From Rhabdophis nuchalis (lineage: Eukaryota > Chordata > Lepidosauria > Squamata > Natricidae): 64,000 nucleotides of DNA. Below, one piece after another: positions 1-10,467 of the stretch. The stretch lies in contig CM077648.1 of assembly GCA_039707465.1 (NCBI GenBank), positions 29,205,119-29,269,118 of the forward strand, in the 5' to 3' direction. Position 1 is the first letter of the stretch, and every line of letters starts with the position of its first letter. Both the position numbers and the translations under genes were made by a program. The notes under the pieces are model-generated. The model made no database searches, had not been told where the DNA came from, and was given only the letters and a program-made list of their open reading frames with translations.

Positions 1-352
1 TAACGAGAAAGAACAGGCATAATGGAAGTTACTTTTTGATGCAATCCTATCCATATTTCGTTAGCAATGGAACTTATTATGCTGAAGAGATTTGTTCTAA
101 GAGACCACAGGTTTATTTCTTCTGTCTTTGAATAAATAGCATGTAAAATAACTTTCCCTACGTTTTCTCCAGTATAAGTACAGATTGCAATGGATCTGGT
201 CACAATGATAACCTTTTCCCATTATCAGTCTACAGGGAAGGCAATCTTGGTCTATATTTTATTGCTACACATCAAAAGCCAGAAGTTTTCTGACTTCTAC
301 TGGCTCAAATGTGCTAAATGATGCATCTGCTCTGCTACGTTATACTCTAGGC

Positions 353-740
353 CAGTGATGGTGAACCTTTTGTGGCTTGCGTGCCAAAAGCGGGGGAAGC
401 ACAGGGGGGTCATTTGCAGGCATGCCACACACATAATGCTATGCGTGCATGCGACCAGCCCCCCGCTTTTGGCACTGTTTTTTTGCCCTCCCCAGGCTCC
501 AAAGGCTTTCAAGGAGCCTGGGGAGGGTGAAAACAGACCCCCCCCCCCGGAGCCCCTCCGGATGCTCCAGTAGCTTCCCTGAAGCCTCCGGAGCACAAAA
601 AACCGGCCCTACGGGCAAACCGGAAACTCAGGAACAGATCTCCGGTTTGCTCATAGGGCTGGTTTTAGCCCTCCAGAGCATTCAGGAGCCCTCAGGAGGC
701 CTCAAAAGAAGGCCAAAGTCAGCTGACCCTTCTCTTCCAG
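353..740 (+). mobile_element. hAT-type MITE, family A (CAGTGATGG ends), right end missing
   Basis: The left terminus matches the inverted-terminal sequence CAGTGATGGYGAACC seen at 6742, 22799 and 47142. The interior has the same GC-rich, gcc/ccc-rich inverted blocks and CCTCCGGAG motifs. No matching right terminus is visible, so it appears truncated or rearranged. Open frames here are by-products of composition. Confidence 0.6.
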
Positions 741-983
741 TCACTGTCTATATTGCCTTTCACAAACATTTTCACAGCCATTTTGTTTTACAGGCTTACT
801 AGTCAAATAGTGAAAAGCTGGGTTTGGAGTGTTTGGCTTTTGGGAAATTAAATTGAAACTGTGGAGCTGTGTTGTTTTTGTTGTCTTACAAATTTACTTA
901 TAAAACAGTAGAAAGGTTTTTTTTTTAAAGAAATAAAAATTAAGGAAAACAATTGTCCAGGCAGCTCAAATGGTAAAAGTGTG

Positions 984-1639
984 TGTTGTAGTCTGCCGGC
1001 GGCCTGCGGAGCTGGCAGCAGAGTCAGATAGTGAGGAGGTTGGGAAGGAACATGGGCCAGTCCTGCAGCCTAGGGAAGGCTCAGACGAGGCTCTGCGTTG
1101 GAGGCAGATAGGGGGCCATGGCAAACTGGGAATTATGTGCTGACTCCAGAGCCTCTGGAGTTAGACATCGGTGAGGCAGAGGACCGGGGAAGCCAGTTCC
1201 CAGTGCGCGCATGCACAGAGCTGCCAGATGGTAAGAACAGTTAAGACAAAAGGGACGACTCAGGAGTAAGGCTTGGAGGTGATTGGCCCTTCCCATAGGA
1301 CATAAAGGAGGAGCAAAGGCACGTCAGCCTTTGCAGGAAGCAAGTTTGTTCATGCTGGTTGGTTTACATTCTGAAGCTCTGTTTTGTCTCTTTGCTCCGT
1401 GTGGCTTTGCCAAGCTAATTGCCGGTTAGGTCTTTGGCAGCGTTTCAAGGTAGATAAAAGTGGGTGCTTATCAGCCTTATCCTGAAAGATGTTGGCAGAC
1501 TTCTGTCGGACTCTTTACAAGCTATTTGTGACTCATTAAGGGCTGTGAATGAACGTAATTCACAGCCTTTGAAATAAAAAGAGGGTTTTTGTGACTAAGC
1601 TTGTGCTTTTTACTTTCTCAGGAAGCCTAGGTCAGAACA
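984..1639 (+). mobile_element. LTR-like sequence (candidate solo LTR)
   Basis: Begins TGTTGTAG and ends CAGAACA, giving TG...CA ends. The first ~350 bases are GC-rich, a TATA-like ggacataaag motif lies near 1297, and AATAAA lies at 1573-1578, about 60 bases before the end. A perfect 10-bp hairpin (1541-1567) precedes the AATAAA. These are promoter and polyadenylation marks expected of an LTR of Gypsy or retroviral type. No clear short target duplication was found, so the boundaries are approximate. No coding sequence. Confidence 0.45.
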
Positions 1640-1805
1640 GTTTAATAATTCCTTCTTTGTTCAGTTCAGAATGAGTAAAGAAGCGGGGAACTCAAAATCA
1701 GGACTATAGACAAGGTGTTCCAGGCAGAATATCAGCCCATTATCATAGCCAACGAGGCAGAAAGAGTTGAAATCAGGAAGGGATTTAAGACAGCTTCATT
1801 TCCAG

Positions 1806-2299
1806 CAGTGATGGGTTTCAATTTTTAAAAAACCCTCTTCTGTAGGTATGGCCTGCTTTGTGGGAGTGGCTTGCCCACCATGTGACCAGGTAGGAGTGGC
1901 TTGTCAGCCATGAGACTGAGTGGGAATGGCTTGGCAGTCATGTGACTGGGTGGGCATGGCCAACTTGTAAAATGTGGTGAAACTCACTTAACAATGCTCT
2001 TGCTTAGCAACCAAAATGTTGGCTCAGAAACTGGCATTTGAAGCACGCAAGTCTTAAAGCTGTCAAGTTACAAGACCCTTGCACCCCTAACCCTTTAGAA
2101 AAAAAACCCACAGGGGTGTTCAAACTTGACATCTTCAAGACTTGTGGGTTTCCAACTCCCAGAATTCCTCCTCTTGCTCTTCATCTTGATGATGGGCGGA
2201 CGGGCGGGGACAGGGAGCTGGAACCGGTTCTAAACGGCACTGTAGATTTGTAGAACCTCTAATATAGAAGAGGTTAGAACTGGCAGGAACCCACCCCTG
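1806..2299 (+). mobile_element. hAT-type MITE, family B (CAGTGGTGGG ends), 494 bp, with internal minisatellite
   Basis: Flanked by a perfect 8-bp duplication ATTTCCAG (1798-1805 and 2300-2307). Ends CAGTGATGGGTTTC and GAACCCACCCCTG are imperfect inverted repeats. The inside contains about three ~33-bp tandem units built on gagtggcttg...catgtgac (1860-1965). No transposase is encoded; mobility would depend on an autonomous hAT elsewhere. Confidence 0.85.
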
Positions 2300-2721
2300 A
2301 TTTCCAGCCACTTTTCACAGGAGAATCCAGCAGCTTAAGGCCACAATATGTGAAAGCTTTAAAAAAAAAAAAGGGAGATCTCTATAGATATGCTTTCATC
2401 ATCTCTTGATTCCTGTAACCTCTTATTGCCAGACCAACAATACAGCTCCCACACCACAGAAACCACTTCTAGAACCAAGGAAGTCGACGAAGGAAGTGCC
2501 TCATGATCAGACAAAGTGCATAATACAGGAAAATGGCATCTCTTGAGGCACTGTAACATTAACGGCTCTATTGCCCCATCTAATGACCTCAAAATATGCC
2601 CAACTACCATTATTTCCAGAAAGAATAGTTAAAATTGCTAGGATGATTGGCACCATAGCCCAGCATATCTAGAAAGCAGCAAGTAGGGCAAAATTCTTAA
2701 AGATATAGGAATAGTCTAGGC

Positions 2722-2964
2722 CAGGGGTCTGCAAAGTTGACTCTTTTAAGACTGGTGGACTTCAACTCCCAGAATTCCCCAGCCAGCCAGATTAAATGGA
2801 AATAAATAAATAATTGGTATAACCCAGGGGTCTGCAAAGTTGGCTCTTTTAAGACTGGTGGACTTCAACTCCCAGAATTCCCCAGCCAGCTATGCTATGC
2901 TGGCTGGGGAATTCTGGGAGTTGAAGTCCACCAGTCTTAAAAGAGCCAACTTTGCAGACCCCTG
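2722..2964. mobile_element. Palindromic hAT MITE, family C, composite of one half and one full copy
   Basis: 2722-2793 is the left half of the foldback family (CAGGGGTCTGCAAAGT start). 2825-2964 is a full copy whose two halves are reverse complements around a ccagccagc...gctggctgg centre. Between them lies a short AAAT-rich spacer. The flanks share ctaggc on both sides but not in exact 8-bp register, so this may be one copy inserted into or recombined with another. Confidence 0.7.
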
Positions 2965-3409
2965 GACTCTAGGCTAAGAGCCAGCAATCATTTAATCTGG
3001 AAAACAAACATGAGCAATTTGTAAGCTAATTGGTGAAGATCTAATTCTAAATATAACTTCCATATAACTTTCTTGTCATGTTAAGAACAGTAGAGAGCAA
3101 GGTTTTCAATACTATGAGGATTATTTAATTGTGAATAATTAAATCTCCTCTCATTAGTACCTTGCTCTTGTCATGAGAGAATAATTCCAGTTGGTGGCAC
3201 CACAAACCAATTTTCATACAACATGTCTGAACTTGCAGTTTAAAGTTGTTGTTTTTTACAGGTGGAAGCAGCAATTACAATGCATGCTTAAACATGAGGC
3301 TTATGTCCAAGTCAAATATGATATCTAAATCACATGATGAATTTGCTATGAATCTTGCCAATATGATCAGGGCCAAATGATACTCAAACATGCATAGAAT
3401 CCCCTACAT

Positions 3410-3610
3410 CAGGGGTCTGCAAAGTTGGCTCTTTTAAGACTGGTGGACTTCAACTCCCAGAGTTCCCCAGCCAGCATAGCTGGCTGGGGGATTCTGGGAG
3501 TTGAAGTCCACCAGCATAGCTGGCTGGGGAATTCCACCAGCATAGCTGGCTGGGGAATTCTGGGAGTTGAAGTCCACCAGTCTTAAAAGAGCCGACTTTG
3601 CAGACCCCTG
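3410..3610. mobile_element. Palindromic hAT MITE, family C, 201 bp with duplicated centre
   Basis: Perfect 8-bp target duplication CCCTACAT (3402-3409 and 3611-3618). Ends CAGGGGTCTGCAAAG and CTTTGCAGACCCCTG are exact inverted repeats. The centre holds extra copies of the agcatagctggctgggg block, making it longer than the 135-bp copies. It encodes nothing. Confidence 0.9.
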
Positions 3611-4204
3611 CCCTACATTGATGAATTTTCCTTACCAAATATAAACATGGGGCCACTTGCCTTTGGATTAGGATCTAAAATGGATAGCCAGAAATTTAAC
3701 TTTGTGACATCACCATTGCAGTCTCACTTGAAATTTTGTATGCAAGTTTGCGTTTTCTATGCATTTTGTAAGTTTGGGTGAGACTGAGTTAAATCTTTTC
3801 ATTCCCTACTAAGAACATCAAGGGTTGAAGGAAGCAGCATCAAATTGGCTGTTAATCCTTCTGGTACACTTATTCTTACCCATTCTTTCTTTTCATCCAG
3901 CAGCATATGTAATAAAAGTAAGTTAAAATCACTGAAGAAAATTTACTGAAATTGCCCTCCTTAGCATAACTATACAACCTGTTGGAATATTTATTCCTTA
4001 GCAAGTTTGTTTCTGAGATGGATCAGAAAAACAGGCAGTTGCCTGAAATTAAATTCTTTATTCTTCACCCAATAGTCATGACAATAAGCTGTTGGATCGG
4101 TGAGGCCAAAGATGCCTGTCATCCTGCACAGGTTATATTCATTACAATCAGACCCTCATACAGAATGCCCCTGTAGGAAGTTAGCACCCACCACTCTCCT
4201 AGAA

Positions 4205-4339
4205 CAGGGGTCTGCAAAGTCGGCTCTTTTAAGGCTGGTGGACTTCAACTCCCAGAATTCCCCAGCCAGCATAGCTGGCTGGGGAATTCTGGGAGTTGAA
4301 GTTCACCAGCCTTAAAAGAGCCGACTTTGCAGACCCCTG
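4205..4339. mobile_element. Palindromic hAT MITE, family C, 135 bp
   Basis: Perfect 8-bp duplication TCCTAGAA (4197-4204 and 4340-4347). Almost the whole element is one inverted repeat: the left half reads as the reverse complement of the right, with a centre at the agcatagct block. One base differs between arms (ggactt versus gaactt). Confidence 0.92.
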
Positions 4340-5030
4340 TCCTAGAAGAATGAAATATCCTATATTATATTTTCCTGAATAAGAAATGGAAAAACATGTT
4401 TTTAGACAAGAAACATATTCACTCTTAATAGCCCCCACCTTTGTCAATGAGCCATTAAAAGGCCTGAGTCAGTCTATTCTACATAACAACGATATCCTCT
4501 CTTTCAGCTCCAGGGTGATGGGATTAAGGCATGATAGTATTAGCCCTTTACCTATCTCACCGCAGGGCACCTTGAAAGAAGCAATGCTCAACCAAACGTG
4601 GACTCAAAACACAGCCTACAGAGGTGCTTACAGATGGCCCCATGGGAGTCTGACAACCAATCAGAATACAAGATGAGGCTCAAAGCCCAGAGAGGGCATA
4701 ACACTTTCAGCATCTCTCTCTCTCTCTTTCTTCTTCACCCAACATCTGGCAGCATGTGGTCCTCCTTTTCTGTTCAGGAGCTCAAGCCATGTGATCCTGT
4801 CCACCATTAAGCCATCTTTGCAAGAATCCTTCATGTTTCCAGTGTCTTTTTCCCCACTTGGAACTGAACCCAGAAGGACATTTCTTCCAACGCCATCTTT
4901 CCCAATCACTCATATCCCTCCTCGCATCATTCCATATAAGGGACTTCCTTCCTTCTTTGCCAGGTCTTCTAGGTTTCTTGAGAATATTACCTAAGGAGAA
5001 ATTATCCTTGGAATGTACACCTTATCTCAT

Positions 5031-5447
5031 TCCGCCTCCTGCCCCATACATCCCTCAGACCGATACGCTCCCACAGAGAGGGCCTCCTCAGGGTGCCGTC
5101 GGCTGGACAGTGCCGACTGGCGACACCCAGGGGAAGAGCCTTCTCTGTGGCGGGCCCAGCCCTTTGGAACGACCTACCCCCTGAACTTCGCACCATCTCC
5201 GACCTCCGCCTCTTCCGCAAGTGTCTAAAGACACATCTGTTCCATCTAGCCGGCCTAGCGTAACCTCCATTACTGACTCTTAGATAGTTTTAAATTTTGG
5301 GATTTTAATTTGGTTGTTAGCGCAGGATTTTATTAGAATACGTTTTTTAAATTTTTATATGTTTTGTATGTATTTTTAGTATTCCTGTGCGCCGCCCTGA
5401 GTTTGGAGAAGGGCAGGGTATAAATTTAATAAAATAAATAAATAAAT
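5031..5447 (+). mobile_element. L2 LINE 3' end (5'-truncated)
   Basis: Encodes, in broken frames, the C-terminal part of an L2-type ORF2 (motifs FARSAQPFGT in a shifted frame, LFRK, KTHLF). It then shows the 3' tail with gccgccctgagt...gggcagggtataaat and an (AAAT)n end. The matching repeat copy at about 13170 lacks it, giving an empty-site comparison. Confidence 0.85.
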
Positions 5448-6741
5448 TCACTTCCCTGGGTAAAGTACTTTCAAAGTCTGTGAACAATACAATGTAAGGC
5501 CAACAAATTTTAAAATCAACAATAGGATTCATGGTTTCTGAGCCTCAACAAAAGTGTAAATGCTGAGGTGAATTTTCTAATATTATAATGTATAAAATAT
5601 TCCAACAAACTCACAAATTTTAATAGGTGATATTTGATGAGCTTTTTCATATAGAAGAATACAACCTTTACTTGATAAGAATCAAACATGTGCTTGGAAG
5701 AAGAAATATTACGAAAGGCAGAGTGGAGAACCTCCATCATTGGCCCTGGGTGAACTTCCTATATGGTTGTCTGGATTTGCCCAAAGGCCCTCTCTGTGTT
5801 CCAACTCCACTCAGTATTAGTGACATTACTACACGCACCTCACTCAGTCTTGTCACTATAAAATAAATTCAATCAATTCTTAAATTCAGTGAAGCTTTAC
5901 TTTTGTTAATCACATTAGTCTGGTTACAGGAAAAATTAAAGTCTTATCTTTAATTTGCCTAATTATTTTTAATAAATGTTAAATTATTGGAGTAAAAGGT
6001 AAACTATTGCAAAACTAGTGAGAATTGGGCTAGGGATTAAAATTAGGGTAACAAATGAATTAATTAAATAACTATTTTAAGTTCTTTTTGCTTACTTAAC
6101 CCGAATCCTTACCTATAGGGAAAAAAATAATACGGGCTTTTATTTAAGAGTGTTAAAGTGAGTAAAATATTTATTTGTTGTGAAAATGACTTTATGTTCA
6201 CAGATGTGGAAAATAGTTGCTGAGAAGTTATTGGATGTTGATCCTTTCTTACCTTTGCTACTGTTCACAAAGGGTATTGCAATGCCTTGTCAGTCACTAA
6301 TTGCAGATCACTGGGTGACAGCATTAATTGTTATTGCAAAATATTTGAGACAAACCCAGTTTCTGCACATGAAGAATGTAGATGTCAGCATATAAGGCTC
6401 CTGAAAAAAATTGCAGGAGGGATACCTATGTACTAAGAAATAAATTCAGTTGCTTTCAATGAAACTCAGCCTTAAATATATGAACAAAAGATTGTTGCTT
6501 TCAGAAAATAATGCCATCCTTCAGTTTCAGGAACTACGCTTCAGTTTGTTCAGTTTTGGAATCGTAATAAGGGAGCTCAGAATAAAACGTAAGTAAAGCG
6601 TTTGGAATTAAGAATAAATCCTTGGTTTTCCTCTTTCCTTTTCAAAAAGTGTTTTCTACCATTTCCCTTTGCTGTTATTTATTTATTTATTTTAACCAAT
6701 TTTGTTGTATACATGATGTACAACGACAATAAAGGCTATAC

Positions 6742-7228
6742 CAGTGATAGCTAACCTTTTTGTTGTTGGGTGCCGATAATGTGAGGACGTGTGTGCGATA
6801 GCGCGTGCCGACACCCATAATGCAAAGTGAGCCCTCACATGCGTATGCGTGCACAACCACCCCTACGCTCCCTCCCCATGCACGCCCCACTTCTTGCCTC
6901 CAAGATGAGCTTGGTATGTCCTCCGGGGGACAGGGGAGGCCGTTTTCGCCTCCCTAGGCTTCATGAAAGCCTCCAGAGCCTGGGGAGAGTGATAAACAGG
7001 CCCAAAGGACCTACTGGAAGTTCCAGTAGGCCCATTGAGCCTGTTTTTCACCCTTCCCAGGCTTTCCTGAAGCCTAGGGAGGGCGAAAAAGGCCTCCTCC
7101 AGCCCTCTGGAAGGCCAAAAATCAGTTGGCCGGTGCACGCATGCGCATTGGAACTGACAGCTTGCATGCTGGCAGATATGACTCCGCTTACCACCTGTAG
7201 CACATGTGCCATAGGTTCGCCATCACGG
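6742..7228 (+). mobile_element. hAT-type MITE, family A, 487 bp
   Basis: Perfect 8-bp duplication GGCTATAC (6734-6741 and 7229-7236). Ends cagtgatagctaacc and ggttcgccatcacgg are inverted. The interior has self-complementary GC-rich blocks (cctccctaggct...agcctagggagg), which explains the long overlapping frames on both strands. Confidence 0.9.
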
Positions 7229-7925
7229 GGCTATACTAGTTATAAAATGTATTGGCCACCCATCAGTTATCAGACTGAACTTCTTCTGATCATTTATTTT
7301 TCATAGAGAGTAAAGAACTTTTCTATACCTAAAAAGTATAACAAGCTAGCTGTGAGTAGAGGTGAAATCTCACAGTCTAATTGCGAACAGTAATTTCTCA
7401 ACCACAAAAGCTCACTTCTGCTACTTGGGTAGAAGATGAGTGGCAGCATGTTTCTACATTCTAGCCTACATTCAGTCATACTTCAAACCTGTAGTAAATA
7501 GGTAATAACTGTGATCTCTGTTTCATGTAAGGTCTATTCTACTTTCAGATTTGGAAATTTGGGAGTTAACAGTCTTAATCACATAAAAGACCCCTGGTTG
7601 AGAAAGACTTCTGTAACCCTAATGGAGTAATGTGTGACACACTCCCTGTGTGCTAGTTCATTACATAAATGCTAAGGAACGTCCGTTCATAAATCACAAG
7701 ATTGCGAACTTAACCCTACTTTAACTTACATTTATGTACAGAGCAAACAGTTGTACAAGATCTGCAAATACAGACTACTTCCAAGAAACAATCTATAACT
7801 GCTTGTCCATTGACCAATTTGCAGCGTCTATCAGGAAATCATAGCTCAATTAATAATCTAAATGTTTTAGCTATACTATCCCCTTGCCTTGCCCCACCCC
7901 TATTCTACCTTATCACCTGCCAAGA

Positions 7926-8165
7926 TAGGATAGGATAGAATTGGATAGAATTGGATAGACTAGCAGAGTTGGAAGGGACCTTGAAGGTCTTCAGTTTCAG
8001 TTCAGTTTCAGTTTATTCAATTTATACCCCGCCCTTCTCCAAACGGACTCAGGGCGGTCCACCCCCTGCTTAGGCAGGAAACCCTATACCACTTCAGACA
8101 AATGGATATCAAACATCTTCTTAAAAAACATCCAGTGTTGGAACATTCACAAGTTATATATAAAC
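7926..8165 (-). mobile_element. CR1 LINE 3' fragment, split by an L2 tail
   Basis: Antisense CR1 end sequence (agagttggaagggacc; ccccctgcttaggcagg; cttcttaaaaa...ccagtgttgg), preceded by a degenerate ggatagaatt repeat that is the CR1-associated pentamer tail. The CR1 sequence is interrupted at about 7993-8056. Confidence 0.65.
7993..8056 (-). mobile_element. L2 LINE 3' tail inserted in CR1
   Basis: Short antisense L2 tail: tttattcaatttatacccc, gcccttctcc and gactcagggcggt. These are the reverse complement of the tails at 5380-5440 and 37730-37775. CR1 sequence resumes immediately after. Confidence 0.6.
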
Positions 8166-8889
8166 TTTTGCATGTTTTTACATATATACACAGTTACAAT
8201 AGAAAGTTGGTGGAAACACCATTGTTTCCAAGTAGCTCATACCAAAAAGAAAGTTATGCAGTAGGAAGGAAGATTTGACACTTTCTGGACTCAATCTCTT
8301 CAGCAGTATCATCTTTTCAAAAAATTATTATGCCCTCTTATCCTTTCTTAGAAATTGCACACAGCCACCTCTAACAAATCACTGTTTAATGTATTATCTT
8401 TGCTCTCAATAGGTAAACAATGAGTTGCAATATTGGCAGCACCACTTTCTGGTAGCAAAATATTTATGAATAAGGATTCCCATTCACCATAAGGGTGCAT
8501 AAGTACGTTCCATATACTTCCTAGATAGTAGAATGTGAGCTATGTTGGCTTGCGAGAGAGTTTCTAGTTTAGAAATTCTAATTTGCATAGAGTAGTGTTT
8601 TTTTTCTAAAAAGTGGATGTTTGCTTGCCCTTGTGGTATATAGCCCAAAATATGGCCAAACTCATAAAATTTAATTGAGGACTTAAGAGCAGGAACTCTT
8701 CTCCTAGTTGTACCTGAAGTTGAATTCCAGTCTGCATTGCAATGGTTTAGCAATGGGGCTAGACAGGGGATCAGTTCAGATTATGGTAACCATAAACTTT
8801 GATTAGTCATTTGCTTGCTCTTTTCCCTCTATGCAAAAATAGAAAACCCTGCTATCTGTTCTATGTGGGGGTGAGTCTATCAGTACTAT

Positions 8890-8891
8890 AT

Positions 8892-8926
<35 letters not shown>

Positions 8927-8930
8927 TTTT
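8890..8930. repeat. (TTTA)n microsatellite
   Basis: About ten uninterrupted TTTA units. Confidence 0.97.
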
Positions 8931-9416
8931 AGAGGTGGTTCCTTTCCCACTAATCCCTGTCCTTGTCCTTTGGTTTCCTAGTTATTTGGACACACAGATC
9001 CCCTTCACATTCTCATGGATTTTTTCCCATTTGAAACTAATCAGTTCCTCCCTCCTTACCTCCTTCTTCCTTCCTTCCACCCTCCCATCCTCCCTCCCTT
9101 CTCCCCCATTGTAACATTGTGATTTAATAGGGAGAATCATGTTATTCTCCCTATTTCCTTTATTCTATAGAAACATGGCTTTGAAGAATTCATAGATCAG
9201 GTTAATAGAAGCAAAGGAACAGCAATCATAGAGGGATGAAACCATTGCAGTGTAGTGGGCATATGGTGAGAAAGAAAATGAGATTGTTTCATCAGGCCAG
9301 GCAGAAATAAAAAGGATGCTCACTGCGAAAATGTAAGAAAAACCTGGTGGCCAAAGCACTCTTCTGGACATCTAAGGAGATTCTCAGTCATCCAGGTCAT
9401 GGTTGTACCAAAAGTG

Positions 9417-9548
9417 CTTTTTCAAGAGGCAACTGGACTTTCTGGTTTTTCTTTGAAGATGTTTCGCTTCTCATCCAAGGAGCTTCTTGGATAAGAAGCG
9501 AAACATCTCCAAAGAAAAACCAGAAAGTCCAGTTGCCTCTTGAAAAAG
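9417..9548. repeat. Foldback repeat, 63-bp arms, Penelope-like-element-related
   Basis: Arms 9417-9479 and 9486-9548 are inverted copies with only two or three mismatches and a 6-base spacer. Each arm contains a GCTTCT...AGAAGC stem followed by GAAAC, like the hammerhead motifs described in Penelope-like retroelements. The left flank (9370-9410) holds the reverse complement of gacctggatgactgagaatc, also present at 36335-36366, supporting a shared repeat family. Not coding. Confidence 0.7.
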
Positions 9549-9711
9549 AACCTTTGGGACTCTTCTGGACAGCTTGGCCTTTACAGAGTTATTGAATCAA
9601 CCAGAAAAGAAAGAGGAAGCTGCTAATCAGCTGAGAAGACCCCAGGTTGGGTAGTCACCATTAACTGGAAAAGAGAGGATATGTTATATCAGAGGTAGGA
9701 TCAGTGGTGCT

Positions 9712-9878
9712 ATTCATCCAGTTCTATCCAGTTGAGGCAAATCGGTAGCGGTGGCGGCAGGATGCTCCGCCCACCCACCCGGACATCATCACGTTCTGTT
9801 ATTGAGGCTCTGCACATGCGCTCACATTTGCGAACTAGTAGCGAAGGTAAGTGAATACCACCCCTGGACTACACTGGA
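9712..9878 (+). mobile_element. hAT-type MITE, family B, diverged
   Basis: Starts near cagtggtgctattc and ends gaataccacccctg. The interior resembles the copy at 28948 (aatcggtagcgg, gctctgcacatgcgc, cgaactagtagcgaaggtaagtg). No target duplication is recognisable, so the boundaries are approximate. Confidence 0.6.
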
Positions 9879-10436
9879 ATTAAGTGTAGTAGATTAAATA
9901 CTGGGAAGGGCTTTAGACAGCTCTAGACAAAAAACAGCAAAGCATCAAAACACAGATAGTGCATATGAATGAAAGATGAGATCATTTGTTCCTGCGCTCA
10001 TGAAATAGTGGGTGGCCTGTACTGACAGTGGGGCAAGCAGGAACTGTGGATCTGGTCTTAGCCAGGGAATGCTACATGCGTCATTGGTATGACTATACTA
10101 CTACTTAATATGCCTTCTCTACTTTCCCCCAAAGCATTATATGTTAGCCTTGATTTAACAAGTTGATGGTAGATAACTATGATCCCATCTGCTGATAACT
10201 ATGCATATGGAAGATTATGACTTAGAATATAGGAGAAATAAATGGTAAAGATAATGAATTAACAAAATGAAAGAAATAATATGTATGTTGCATAAGTGAA
10301 ACTAAGGGAAAAGAAGAAAATGTTTACATCTGTATGAAAGTGATGTGGAATAAAGTTGATAAATCCATAAAAATAATTATGAAAGAAAGAGATAAAATGT
10401 CAGAAACTATGAATTGGTGTTATCTAGACTGTTATG

Positions 10437-10461
<25 letters not shown>
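10437..10461. repeat. (TA)n microsatellite left of the long palindrome
   Basis: TA dinucleotide run abutting the palindrome. A second AT run lies at 10730-10746 on its other side. Confidence 0.95.

Positions 10462-10467
<6 letters not shown>

Larger units (their letters stand above)
4016..5650 (+). repeat. Dispersed repeat of unknown family, copy A (interrupted)
   Basis: Shares collinear, well-conserved sequence with 12906-13382: both begin near tggatcRgaaaaacaggc and end near ggtgatatttgat. Copy A holds about 720 bp (4180-4905) absent from copy B, including a palindromic MITE (4205-4339), plus an L2 fragment at 5031-5447. The 4540-4900 part has LTR-like character but I cannot place its ends. 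Open frames here are not coding. Confidence 0.6.

Noticed and set aside
6827..7306. 159-codon frame
   Set aside because: Lies across a family-A hAT MITE with 8-bp duplications; composition effect.
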